In this document: in pieces, positions 44,788 to 56,139 of the stretch
Layout of the letters: the number at the start of each line of letters is the position of its first letter
How positions within the stretch are numbered: the stretch's first letter is position 1
Source of the DNA: Ceratopteris richardii
Taxonomy: Eukaryota > Streptophyta > Polypodiopsida > Polypodiales > Pteridaceae
Length of the DNA stretch: 64,000 nucleotides
Reading direction: 5' to 3'
Assembly (NCBI GenBank): GCA_020310875.1
Contig: CM035428.1
Location: 102,253,161-102,317,160 of the forward strand
Notes under the pieces: generated by a model
The model's database searches: none
What the model was told of the DNA's origin: nothing
Seen by the model: the letters and a program-made list of their open reading frames with translations, nothing else
Program-made: the position numbers and the translations under genes

Positions 44788-45564
44788 TGTGGTAGAGATT
44801 TTCATCTCTATGTTTGTTTCCACTCGCTTCAAAACAAAAGGTATGTTTGCTCATTGGAGAAAGCTTGGAAGATCGAATTCATCAAACTCCGATTTCATCA
44901 TACAGTTCTCAAATGTTTATTTCACTTTAATATGGTCACATTACACATGTAATTAGTAGAACATGTGGAAATGGACGATTAATTATTGAAGAGCTAGCCA
45001 TTGAAGCTCATTATGTGAAACTCGTATCATTTTTGTTTGGCATGCTTTGACTCAAGTACAGAGGGAAGGTGGCCGCTTGGATCTAAAATAAAAGGAAATG
45101 GATGCATAAGATTTAAGAAAAGTTTGTTTACTTTCTTTGCAGTTGAATATAGCATCGAATGACTAACTGAGATGAGAAATGGTAAAGAGGAAAGAGCGCA
45201 GTTGCATGAAAAGGGGCACATGTCTGAAGTTTTAAGAAAAAGGCTGCTCACGATCATGCAGAGGGGCAGTTGCACGTATGATTACGGGGGGAGAGGCATT
45301 TTCTTTTTCTTAAGAGAAAAAAAACTCTAAAGGGAGAGAAGGATCAAAATAGAACCTTTGTTTATCATTGGAGATTTCTTGGCCAACTTACGGGCATGCA
45401 TAGAGACTAAGAGGAGAATCATCTGCATATATATATATGTTGGTTGGTCCTCAAAGAGAATTGCAACGATAGGGAATAATTACGCGCAGAACTATAGAAC
45501 AAGATCTAATGAAAGAGTTCTAATAGATGCTGGCGAAAGATGCGCATGCGGAAGGAAGGCTACA
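44788..45564 (+). repeat. Insertion Z LTR1 (5' LTR)
   Basis: It begins tgtggtagagattttcatc and ends gaaggaaggctaca, 777 bp. It matches 46689-47462 at high identity over its length (for example gaaaaggggcacatgtctgaag and ttggccaacttacgggcatgca in both). A TATA-like run catatatatatat (45426-45438) is a candidate core promoter and is degraded in LTR2. Confidence 0.88.
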
Positions 45565-45566
45565 AT

Positions 45567-45584
45567 TGGTGAACCCGACGTGAA
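45567..45584 (+). other. Insertion Z primer-binding site (tRNA-Trp)
   Basis: tggtgaacccgacgtgaa begins two bases after LTR1. It is the exact reverse complement of the last 18 bases, including CCA, of the plant tRNA-Trp sequence as I know it (3' end ...ttcacgtcgggttcacca). Position and length are those of a retrotransposon PBS, and it sets plus orientation. Confidence 0.8.
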
Positions 45585-45669
45585 ACACCACGGCCCGGCA
45601 ATCTCAGGTAATGTATGTTTCAATTTCTATTTATAAATGATCATGTTCTTACAGGTCAAAAACAAAAAC

Positions 45670-46078
45670 ATAATTTATGAGCATGGGAGTATTGTATTTT
45701 TCTCCCTTACAATTAAAAAAAATATGATTGAGAGTTTTGTATTTTTCTCCCTCATATTAAAAAAAAATATGATTTGGAGTTTTGTAATTTTCTCTCACAA
45801 TTAAAAAAAATATGATCGGGAGTTTTGTATTTTTCTCCCTCATAATTAAGAAAAAATATGATCGGGAGTTTTGTATTTTTCTCCCTCATAATTAAAAAAA
45901 ATATGATCGGGAGTTTTGTATTTTTTTCCCTCACAATTAATATATATATATGATCGGAATTTTTGTATTTTTCTCCCTCACAATAGAAAAAAAATATGAA
46001 CGGGAGTTTTACCATCTCCCTCATCAAAAGGTAAGTATGAGCACGGGAGTTTTTCTACTTTCTCCCTCAACAAAAAGG
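45670..46078 (+). repeat. ~47-bp minisatellite in the Z leader
   Basis: About eight units of the form (g/a)agttttgtatttttctccctcaYaattaaaaaaaatatgatcgg run from the first cgggagt-like word near 45685 to about 46075, with A-run length changes and one (ta)n expansion (45940-45952). They follow the PBS, where Copia-like elements have an untranslated leader. The 91-codon frame on the other strand (46027-45752) merely reads through the units. Confidence 0.88.
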
Positions 46079-46688
46079 TAGATGATGATTTTATGAAATT
46101 GAAGTTTGAAACAAGTACTAATTGAAGAAGAAATTGAATTAATGAATTTTTATAGACGTGATTAATTTGATGATTATATTACACTAATCATCTTTATGAG
46201 TTTTTGATAACAGGTATTAATCAAGAGCAAGTTCAAAGATCTTGAGTTTTAATGGTTTGTACGGATGACAACTACTTTGCGTTGCATATTTCTGTTCTAT
46301 AAAAAATGGTTTTTTTTTTAATAAAAGTTTGTTTATGGATTGTATATACCTATTATCGTTTTTGAGAATTGATACTTTTCACAATTTACGTTTTCCCATG
46401 CACTCTAAGTGATTGTAAGGCTAATGTATATTCACATTGATGTATGAAAGTGAGAGCACCAGCTTCGACATCGGATGCCAAGTTCCTTCTAAACTGCACC
46501 ATACTTGTTTATACATGCATTTCAAAAGTATGCATTTATAGGGCTAATTACACGATCGTGCATAAGGTACTTTTTTTTTTTAACCCATGCACATGTAATA
46601 TGTTATGAAGCTGATTATTATTTTTGAAAGCCGAAAAACAGGTTTTAGTTGGTGCATCCAGAGGACGCACAGGTTTGGTGGAGGTGAG
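46079..46688 (+). other. Z internal region without coding sequence
   Basis: AT-rich, with no gag or pol similarity on either strand. The last bases before LTR2, ggtggaggtgag, are purine-rich and may be a weak polypurine tract. The internal domain (45565-46688) totals only about 1.1 kb, so the element is non-autonomous. Confidence 0.65.
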
Positions 46689-47462
46689 TGTCGTAGAGAT
46701 TTTCATCTCTATGTTTGTTTCCACTCGCTTCAAAACAAAAGATATGTTTGTTCATTGGAGAAAGCTTGAAAGATCGAATTCATCAAACTCCGATTTCATC
46801 ATACACTTCTCAAATGCTTCTTTCACTTTAATATGGTCACATTACATATGTAATTAGTAGAACATGTGGAAATTGGACGATTAATTATTGAAGAGCTAGC
46901 CATTGAAGCTCATTATGTGAAACTCGTATCATTTTTGTTTGTCATGCTTTGACTCAGAGGGAAGGTGGCCACTTGGATCTAAAAGAAAAGGAAATGGATG
47001 CATAAGATTTTAGAAAAGTTTCTTTACTTTCTTTGCAGTTGAAAGTTGAATATAGCATCGAATGACTAACTCAGATGAGAATGCTAAAGAGGAAAGAGCG
47101 CAGTTGCATGAAAAGGGGCACATGTCTGAAGTTTGAGAAAAAGGCTGCTCACGATCATGCAGAGGGGCAGTTGCGCGTATGATTACGGGGGGGAGAGGCA
47201 TTTTCTTTTTTTTAAGAGAAAAACAACTCTGAAGGGAGAGGAGGATCAGAGTAGAACATTCGTTTGTCGCTGGAGATTTCTTGGCCAACTTACGGGCATG
47301 CACAGAGCCTAAGAGGAGAATCATCTCCATAGATATGTGTTGACTGGTCCTCAAAGAGAATTACAACGATAGAGAATAATTGCGCGCAGAACTACAGAAC
47401 AAGATGTAATGAAAGAGTTCTAATAGATGCTGGCTGAAGATGCGCATGCGGAAGGAAGGCTA
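46689..47462 (+). repeat. Insertion Z LTR2 (3' LTR, last two bases displaced)
   Basis: It begins tgtcgtagagattttcatc and runs to ggaaggcta. LTR1 continues with 'ca' at this point. Here unrelated sequence starts at 47463, and a 'ca' is found only at 56138-56139, just before the gcgg(t) flank. The simplest reading is that the 47463-56137 segment entered two bases inside the LTR end. Confidence 0.82.
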
Positions 47463-48235
47463 ATTGTGTTCAATCATAGAAGGAGGTGGCTGCCGTCCTG
47501 CAGCGGTCTTGCACATTAGCCATGGTGATCTCTGCAGAAAGAGCTGCTGCAGAGACTATACATGGATGTGGGGGCTTTGTAGAGGCGAGCTCAGATCTCG
47601 CAAAGGCAAGAAAATCCACCGATCCTAAACCCGATTATTTGCATATCACAGTCGAGCTCCAAATCATTGATGGTCTCGTCAAGGATAGAGTACAGTGTGT
47701 TCCGAATGGATACTATTTTCTTCCGATTTACGACAAAGAATTTTCTCTCTCTGGTAAAGTTATTGGTGTTGTCGGCGATCCGAGCTATTCTGCCCATGCT
47801 GTTGACGGTCCTCAAGATGTCAAAGTGTCGATTAAACGTGTTTCTAATCCGCAAGATTCATCTATCTCTGTTCTGACCTTCCCAAAAAGTGGTTTTAAAT
47901 TTGATAACGTTATCCCTGGTGTGTATGAGCTTCAGGCAGAGTATCCAATGCTCGTAGTTCACTCAAGCAGCGAGCCTTATATCGAACTGGATTATGGAGA
48001 TCTTGATATTTGTGACATTTTCACTGTGCCTGGCTACATTGTGGAGGGATCTGTAGTTTCTCAAGGAAACCCTGTCTTGGCTGTTCATATTTACTTGTTT
48101 CCGGATGATGTTACAGAGGTTCCATGTATACAAGAGACCAGTACTTCACCATTTTGTCATGTCGTGTCTGATGCAAATGGAAAGTTTCTTTTTAGCACTG
48201 TACCTTCAAGTTTCATTTTCATTTGGTTGCTCTGA
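47463..48235 (+). pseudogene. NOMO-like (nodal modulator, carbohydrate-binding-like fold) gene fragment
   Basis: The 47486-48235 frame (first ATG 47522) reads ETIHGCGGFVEASSDLAKAR, YLHITVELQIIDGLVKDRVQ, CVPNGYYFLPIYDK, then directly FSLSGKVIGVVGD, ISVLTFPKSGFKFDNVIPGV, YIVEGSVVSQGNPVLAVHIY and FCHVVSDANGKFLFSTVPS. This is the N-terminal quarter of plant NOMO/BOS complex ER-membrane proteins, which have repeated beta-sandwich domains. About 40 residues expected between IYDK and FSLSGKV are absent. Similarity ends near 48210 and a stop follows at 48233. The signal peptide lacks an ATG (GTG-initiated frame). I infer a captured or processed partial copy; a first exon ending at the GT at 48215 is the alternative. 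Confidence 0.82.
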
Positions 48236-50203
48236 CAAAAATGGAGGTCAACGAGTTCGAGCATTTTCTGACAATAAGACAGATTCTTCGATTCTAGTGG
48301 CCCTTTATATACATTCTAATGCCAGAGATATCTTAGTATACCAATTAATTTATATACAGGTTAGTTTTGTTTTCTACGTTTATTATTCTTTTCAGGTCCA
48401 GTGTTTGTATATTTACGATTAGTTACAACAGAAGTTTGCAATTATACGACTATTTTTTAGCATATAGATTTGGAATTACGTTTTGATTTCTTTGCGCAAC
48501 CGAAGTTTCCTGTAATCTTCAGATTGTAAGGAGAACTTTTGAATTATGATATTTTAAACTTCCGTGAATGTGATGATCTGCTGAGATGAGCTTTTGCGTG
48601 GTAATGTTCTAATGCGTGAGAATCAACGAAGGTTGCTAATTTATCTATCAATAATTTAATGCTTTGTGGAATGATCATTCATGATCTACGTCACCTGCTT
48701 GGATCTAATCAAACAGGTTTTTGAATTGCTGACTTCCAACTTTGCCATCATTAACTAAAGATGTTGTGCGTCGACGATAGAAAAATATATACAATAAATC
48801 AATTTTTAATGTTCTAATGCTTGTTGATTTGAGCACGTGACTCTGATCGTCTCTGCTGATTCCTTGGCATACAAAAAACAAAAGAGTTTTTTTTAGCTTA
48901 GATCTTTTGAAACTCTATTGCTAAGCTTACTATGCATACATCTCAGTCTTATCTAAGCTTAGCATACATCTCAGTCTTATCTACCTCTGCAAATTGAAAC
49001 ACATTGATAGCTCTTCCAACGATGTGTGTTTTGTGACGCCAAGTTTGAACCAAAGTTCAAACTTGGCAAATTGAAAGACATTAATAGCTCTTCCAACGAT
49101 GTGTGTGCATCTTTTGTGACGCCAAGTTTGAACCTATTATTAAGGATAATTCATGAAAAACAGGTACTATGAACTGTGATTTTACAATGCTATTAATGTA
49201 TTAAGGAAGTACTGTTCACCTAGAGAATAAAACAAAAATTCACAATTCGAAATATGTAGAGATGAAATATGTTAACTAACAAAGAAATTTATTTGAATTT
49301 TTCAAATACAAATAGATTTGTTTTAAGAAACATAAAAAAAATGAAGAGACATCGCATGCATTAGATAATTGTTTATGCTAAACTCATGGTTCACTTTGTT
49401 ATTAAAACAAGTTATCGGCTTCTACGATTTAATAAAAGACATCAAAATAATGCTTGAATGGTTTCGAAAGTTCATTACATTTCCCTCCACAAAATGCATA
49501 TGAATGTTTAAGCCTTAAGTATACTGAATTTTGGGAAAATCTTAAGTTTTGTGCATGAAATACATGATGAATTGTTTCTACGATTCCTAAAAAGATTGAA
49601 TTTCGAAGAAATCTTCTGAATTTATATTTACTTCTCAAGCTTCCAAAGCTAGTTTTAGTTTAATGATGTCACAAATTTTGATAAGTTCTTTGCAGTTGAA
49701 CTAATCAATTGTCTTGATTTTTCGAGTATTCACTTGAGATTCGAGACGAATTATTTTCCCAAATACTACGATAACCTGAGAAAGCTTCAAGCACCCGGCG
49801 TGTGCCGTCATTCTAGTGGTTGGCCTGATCCACCGACCGTTGCTTTCGTGCCGATAGCCGTGTGGTCGGATGTGAAGAGCTAGCCCATAATGTCATATGA
49901 AGCATTAATTCAAAGCTCACGTCAAGTTACAGAGCATCACAACGCACTGCCAGAAAGCTTCAACTTATTGTTTTGAAGTTGGAATGTACTCCAAATCATG
50001 GGAGGCTTCTCGCTCTCCCCTTCACGAATTCACTAGGAGGTGCTTCAAGGCAAAACAAAGGCTTCCATTTTTGAATGTTTAGTTTGTGTATCAATAACAA
50101 CTTTCATATTATGCTTAAGAGGAGATTGCGCTCTTTTAAAAATGATAGCTGCTTGGGGCGGCAGGATCACGTGATCTTCACGAGGGAGGATGAAGTTTCT
50201 TTT
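48236..50203. other. 2 kb between NOMO fragment and tandem array, no gene recognised
   Basis: AT-rich with short frames only. It contains a ~70-bp near-duplication (aaattgaaacacattgatagctcttccaacgatgtg at 48992 and a copy at 49068), a direct repeat of cttagcatacatctcagtcttatct (about 48930-48982), and a slightly GC-richer patch (49793-49900). A candidate intron acceptor ttcttttcag at 48387-48396 has no recognised exon after it. Confidence 0.5.
49038..49067. repeat. Perfect 13-bp-stem hairpin
   Basis: gccaagtttgaac, loop caaa, gttcaaacttggc. It sits at the junction of the two ~70-bp near-duplicate units and could have formed by inverted copying of the unit end. Confidence 0.8.
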
Positions 50204-52226
50204 GAGGGGGGCATCTCTCAGAGGTTTTTCTTCTTCCGTTTGGAATGTCCTAAATTGGAGGGCTCTTTCTCGCGAAGGTCTAAGGGAGGGAACAAGACTC
50301 GTATATACAGATCTGCCATATCTCCTGGGGTGGCTATCGGATTCAAGCCATATTTATGGAGCGTTGTTGATTAGATATGATCCTCAGAAAAGGGGAAGCC
50401 AATACTGCACAGAGGGAGGTCGCTATGGAAAAAGTGGACGTGATGACATACCAGCTCGTTCTCCAAGTGTGCGACAGGCAGAAGAGTATGGAAGGATAAG
50501 TTGAAGAGGAGGAGCTCGAGCTGTTCAAATAAGAGAATTACACAATCGACAGTGGAGAAAGCTTCTACGTACACATGAGGAAATAAAACGTTCATAAGTG
50601 AATCTAAAACTAGAAGGGAAAAGAGACTTCAACATAGATCAATGTCTGATTCATAACAGATGGAAAGAAGTTTAGCAATTCAGACGAAGAAGATAAATGT
50701 GCAGATGATCAGAATGGAAGCTGGAGAAATGCTGATTACAGGTGGACATAATGTTTAGCAAATTTTAGGAGTAGTGTCAGTATAATTTGCGAAAGTTGTT
50801 GGAACCAAAGTTGCTCCACTTCTTTCATGTGTGATGAGTACATAAAGGTCCTTCGAGACATGCAAAATGAGGAAAAAGATTCGCTGACAGTCTTTACACC
50901 AGAGGGACCGCACTGACACAAATGAGTGGTATGTTATTGTTAAATATTGAGGTTAGTTCGATAAATCTATCAATGCACTGTGTTGAGTTTGCTTCGGGTT
51001 AAAAGTAAAAGGTTGTTTCGATGTGTTATTTTCTTTGAATTAGTACGGCATGTTGAATTTGCAAATAGCGCATGTATAAAGTTTGTGGGTTGATGTCAAT
51101 TGCTATGCACAGATAAACTCAAAAGGATGTGATTGCAACCTAGCTAGTGTCTATAGTTAAGGCTATGATTGTTCTTGTTATAAGAATGCTCTGAAATGTT
51201 TTAAGACGTGACACAGGCTATATACATGATTGACTTATATGATTGATTGAAGTGGCAATCTAAATTCAGCCTTAAGTATAAAACATGATTGACTTATATG
51301 ATTGATTGAAGTGGCAATCTAAATTCAGCCTTAAGTATAAAATTGTTGCTCATATAAGAGCGAGATCCTGTATTGTTCTATGATAGATTTTGAACCATGT
51401 GGCTATCATACATCTTGGTATACATGCTTGACCTATGTTGCAATGATTATTTACTTATACAAGCATCTCAGCTGGATTAATTGTATGGTGAGATGATAAA
51501 CTGAATTCGCGCTCATGGATAATAAGTTATTCCAAAACAGTTTGAGATGATACTCTAGAATGGACCCATTTGACTAATGGAATATAAACATTTATATCAA
51601 ATGAAGTGCGCATATGCTTGATACACTATGAAATACCACAATAACGCAAGAACGTGCTCAGTAGGTTCTAGATAGTTCTTATAAGCACACACATGATTTT
51701 CCGAATTTGACATGGAAACATACAAAAGCTACGTTCGAATAAGAATTGGCTCTTTTTGTATATTGAAACTTGAACTGCGACGAAATTCTGAGTGTATTGT
51801 GTGGAACAATACCTGAAGTCTTACGAAGTGCTAACATGCATATATGATTGATGAATATAAACCATGTGTTAAACCATTTCCACAATCAGAAACGAAAAAT
51901 GATTGTCATTGAATTATGACAAAGATCTATGTGATGCCTTCAAAGATAACGATGCTTAAATGTGCTAAACTCAACTCACTTGAGTTAAATGCATTGTGTG
52001 TGCAATTAAAGATATTTAGGATGTATGCTTCCTTAATGTAGTAAGTCAACAAGTGTCCTCAGTAATCATTTGTTGTAAATATCGTATGAAGCTAAATCTG
52101 CTTAAGAAGTGATTTTGTACGTAAACTCTTATCGAATCATAGTTCACTTAAGTACTCCCAAGTGTGATTCTTATCTATGCTTCTCTCTCCTTTCCGTGAA
52201 CATGACGACATACCAAGATATTTTCT
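50204..52226 (+). repeat. Tandem array unit 1 (~2.02 kb)
   Basis: It begins gaggggggcatctctcagagg and runs to the next unit at 52227. It is about 58 bp longer than unit 2 because of an internal 59-bp duplication (51224-51282 and 51283-51341). A plus frame (50190-50504) reads GASLRGFSSSVWNVLNWRAL and HIYGALLIRYDPQKRG; minus frames of 60-74 codons are also present. I recognise no family. Confidence 0.9.
51224..51341 (+). repeat. 59-bp duplication private to array unit 1
   Basis: acatgattgacttatatgat... through cttaagtataaa occurs twice in a row in unit 1 and once in units 2 and 3. It therefore arose after, or was lost separately from, the triplication. Confidence 0.88.
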
Positions 52227-54190
52227 GAGGGGGGCATCTCTCAGAGGTTTTTCTTCTTCCGTTTGGAATGTCCTAAATTGGAGGGCTCTTTCTCGCGAAG
52301 GTCTAAGGGAGGGAACAAGACTCGTATATACAGATTTTCCATATCTCCTGGGGTGGCTATCGAATTCAAGCCATATTTATGGAGCATTGTTGATTAGATA
52401 TGATCCTCAGAAAAGGGGATGCCAATACTGCGCAAAGGGAGGTCGCTGTGGGAAAAGTGGAGGTGATGACATACTAGCTCTTTCTCCAAGTGTGCGACAG
52501 GCAGAAGAGTACGGAAGGATAATTTGAAGAGGAGGAGCTCGAGTTGTTCAAATAAGGGAATTACACCATCGACAGTGGAGAAAGCTTCTACGTCCACAGG
52601 AGGAGATAAAACATTCATAAGTGAATCTAAAACTGGAAGGGAAAAGAGACTTCAACATGGATCAATGTCTGCTTGATAACAGATGGAAAGAAGTTTAGCA
52701 CTTCAGACGAAGAAGATGAATGCGGAGATGATCAGAATGGAAGCTGGCGAAATGCTGATTACAGGTGGACATAATGTTTAGCAAATTCTAGGAGTAGTGT
52801 CAGTATAATTTGCGAAAGTTGCTGGAACCAAAGCTGCTCCACTTCTTTCATGTGTGATGAGTACATAAAGGTCTTTCAAGACATGCAGAATGAGGAAAAA
52901 GATTCGCTGACAGTCTTTACACTAGAGGGACCGCACTGACACAAATGAGTGGTATGTTACTATTAAATATTGAGGTTAGTTCCATAAATCTATCAATGCA
53001 CTGTGTTGAGTTTGCTTCAGGTTAAAACTAAAAGGTTGTTTTGATGTGTTATTTTCTTTGAATTAATATGGCATGTTGAATTGGCAAATAGTGCATGTAT
53101 AAAGTTTGTGGGTTGATGTCAATTGCTATGCACAGATAAACTCAAAAGGATGTGACTGCAACCTAGCTAGTGTCTATAGTTAAGGCTATGATTGTTCTTG
53201 TTATAAGAATGCTCTGAAATGTTTTAAGATGTGACACAGGCTATATACATGATTGACTTATATGATTGATTGAAGTGGCAATCTAAATTCAGCCTTAAGT
53301 ATAAAATTGCTGCTCATATAAGAGCAAGATTCTATATTGTTCTATGATAGATTTTGAACCATGTGGCTGTCATACGTCTTGGTATACATGCTTGACCTAT
53401 GTTGCGATGATTATTTACTTATACAAGCATCTCAGCTGGATTAATTGTATGGTGAGATGATAAACTGAATTCGCCCTCATGGATAATAAGTTATTCGAAA
53501 ATAGTTTGAGATGATACTCTAGAATGGACCCATTTGACTAATGGAATATAAACATTTATATCAAATGAAGTGTGCATATGCTTGATACACTATGAAGTAC
53601 CACAATAACGCAAGAACGTGCTCAGTAGGTTCTTTATAGTTCTTATAAGCACACATGATTTTCTGAATTTGACATGGAATGGCATACAAAAGCTACGTTC
53701 GAATAAGAATTGGCTCTTTTTGTATATTGAAACTTGAACTGCGAAGAAATTCTGAGTGTATTGTGTGGAACAATAGCTGAAGTCTTACGAAGTGCTAACA
53801 TGCATATATGATTGATGAATATAAACCATGTGTTAAACCATTGCCACAATCAGAAAAGAAAAATGATTGTCATTGAATTATGACAAAGATCTATGTGATG
53901 CCTTAAAAAATAACGATGCTTAAATGTGCTAAACTCAACGCACTTGAGTTAAATGCATTGTGTGTGCAATTAAAGATATTTAGGACTTATGCTTCCTTAA
54001 TGTAGTAAGTCAAGAAGTGTCGTCAGTAATCATTTGTTGTAAATATCGTATGAAGCTAAATCTGCTTAAGAAGTGATTTTGTACGTAAACTCTTATCGAA
54101 TCATAGTTCACTTAAGTACTCCCAAGTGTGATTCTTATCTTTGCTTCTCTCTCCTTTCCGTGAACATGACAACATACCAAGATATTTTCT
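52227..54190 (+). repeat. Tandem array unit 2 (~1.965 kb)
   Basis: It closely matches unit 1 apart from the 59-bp duplication. The sequence before it (tccgtgaacatgacgacataccaagatattttct, 52193-52226) is also found before unit 3 but not before unit 1. The plus frame persists (52177-52527) with several amino-acid changes. Confidence 0.92.
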
Positions 54191-56139
54191 GAGGGGGGAC
54201 ATCTCTCAGAGGGTTTTCTTCTTCCGTTCGGAATGTCCTAAATTGGAGGGCTCTTTCACGCGAAGGTCTAAGGGAGGGAACAAGACTTGTATATAGAGAT
54301 CTGCCATATCTCCTGGGATGGCTATCCGATTCAAGCCATATTTATGGAGCGTTGTTGATTAGATATGATCCTCAGAAAAGGGGAAGCTAATACTGCACAG
54401 AGGGAGGTCGCTGTGGAAAAAGTGGAGGTGACGACATACCAGCTCTTTCTCCAAGTGTGCGAGAGGCAGAAGAGTACGAAAGGATAAGTTGAAGAGGAGG
54501 AGCTCGAGCTGTTCAAATAAGCGAATTACACCATCGACAGTGGAGAAAGCTTCTACATCCACAAGAGGCGATAAAACGTTCATAAGTGAATCTAAAACTG
54601 GAAGGGAAAAGAGAATTCAACATAGATCAATGTCTGCTTGATAACAGATGGAAAGAAATTTAGCACTTCAGACAAAGAAGATGAATGCGCAGATGATCAG
54701 AATGGAAGCTGGCGAAATGCTGATTACAGGTGGACATAATGTTTAGCAAATTCTAGGAGTAGTGTCAGTATAATTTGCAAAAGTTGTTAGAACCAAAGTT
54801 GCTCCACTTCTTTCATGTGTGATGAGTACATAAAGGTCTTTCGAGACATGCAGAATGAGGAAAAAGATTTGCTGACAATCTTTACACCAGAGGGACCGCA
54901 CTAACACAAATGAGTGGTATGTTACTGTTAAACATTGAGGTTAGTTCGATAAATCTATCAATGCACTATGTTGAGTTTGCTTCGCGTTAAAAGTAAAAGG
55001 TTGTTTCGATGTGTTATTTTCTTTGAATTAATATGGCATGTTGAATTCGCAAATAGCGCATGTATAAAGTTTGTGGGTTGATGTTAATTGCTATGCATAG
55101 ATAAACTCAAAAGGATGTGACTGCAACCTAGCTAGTGTCTATAGTTAAGGCTATGAATGTTCTTGTTATAAGAATGCTCTGAAATGTTTTAAGATGTGAC
55201 AGAGGCTATATACGTGATTGAGTTATATGATTGATTGAAGTGCCAATCTAAATTCAGCCTTAAGTATAAAATTGATGCTCAAATAAGAGCGAGATCCTGT
55301 ATTGTTCTGTGACAGACTTTGAACCATGTGGTTGTCATACGTCTTGGTATACATGCTTGACCTATGCTGCGATGATTATTTACTTATACAAGCATCTCAG
55401 CTGGATTAATTGTATGGTGAGATGATAAACTAAATTCACGCTCATGGATAATAAGTTATTCGAAAACAATTTGAGATGATACTCTGGAGTGGACCCATTT
55501 GACTAATGGAATATAAACATTTATATCAAATGAAGTGCACATATGCTTGATAAACTATGAAGTACCACAATAACGCAAGAACGTGCTCAGTAGGTTCTTT
55601 ATAGTTCTTATAAGCACACACATGATTTTTCGAATTTGACATGGAAACATACAAAAGCTACGTTCGAATAAGAATTGGCTCTTTTTGTATATTGAAACTT
55701 GAACTGCGATGAAATTCTGAGTGTATTGTGTGGAACAATAGCTGAAGTCTTACGAAGTGCTAACATGCGTATATGATTGATGAATATAAACCATGTGTTA
55801 AACCATTGCCACAATCAGAAACGAAAAATGATTTTCATTGAATTATGACAAAGATCTATGTGATGCCTTAAAAGATAACGATGCTTAAATGTGCTAAACT
55901 CAACGCACTTGAGTTAAATGCATTGTGTGTGCAATTAAAGATATTTAGGACTTATGCTTCCTTAATGTAGTAAGTCAACAAGTGTCATCAGTAATCGTTT
56001 GTTGTAAATATCGTATGAAGCTAAATCTGCTTAAGAAGTGATTTCGTACGTAAACTCTTATCGAATCATAGTTCACTTAAGTACTCCCAAGTGTGATTCT
56101 TATCTTTGCTTCTCTCTCCTTTCCGTGAACATGACGACA
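54191..56139 (+). repeat. Tandem array unit 3 (~1.95 kb), ending at the insertion border
   Basis: It begins gaggggggacatctc, with one extra base that breaks the plus frame seen in units 1 and 2. It ends at gaacatgacgaca, where units 1 and 2 continue into taccaagatattttct. The array end coincides with the right border of insertion Z. Confidence 0.92.

Larger units (their letters stand above)
44788..56139 (+). mobile_element. Insertion Z: small LTR element carrying an 8.7-kb NOMO/tandem-array segment
   Basis: The accessory frame of Y stops at 56140 (...LKPFKGTA on the minus strand) and resumes at 44787 (AKKARKAS...). Joining the two with one copy of gcgg removed keeps the frame, so 44788-56139 is one net insertion flanked by gcgg(t) (44784-44787 and 56140-56144). 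The left end is an LTR beginning TGTGGTAGAG; the last two bases are CA. Inside are two direct ~775-bp LTRs, a tRNA-Trp PBS, a minisatellite leader, then the NOMO fragment and a triplicated ~1.97-kb unit. Confidence 0.82.

Noticed and set aside
45480..45636. Coding exon (metallo-hydrolase-like VLIDAGE frame) ending at a GT donor near 45609
   Set aside because: The stretch is the end of LTR1 plus the tRNA-Trp PBS; LTR2 shows the same sequence with stops.
45752..46027. 91-codon minus frame of repeated EGEKYK-type units
   Set aside because: Reads through the 47-bp minisatellite; no independent coding evidence.
45670..46078. CRISPR-like array
   Set aside because: Units are contiguous degenerate tandem repeats without unique spacers, in plant DNA.
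44788..47462. 2.7-kb LTR element as a closed insertion ending at 47462
   Set aside because: The flank after 47462 does not match the left flank, and the terminal ca is missing there. The matching flank and ca occur only at 56138-56144.
47522..48235. Intact NOMO gene
   Set aside because: It lacks about 40 internal residues, the signal-peptide start and three quarters of the protein; no further NOMO coding was found in the following 15 kb.
50190..50504. 104-116-codon plus frames in array units 1 and 2 as genes
   Set aside because: Unit 3 has a frameshift at the start, changes between units are mostly amino-acid altering, and no family is recognised.
50343..55814. Minus-strand 60-74-codon frames repeated in each array unit
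   Set aside because: Repeated only because the DNA is repeated; starts and lengths vary and no motif is visible.
50204..56139. Array units as LTRs of one large element
   Set aside because: Three head-to-tail copies with no internal domain, no TG start and no PBS after a unit.
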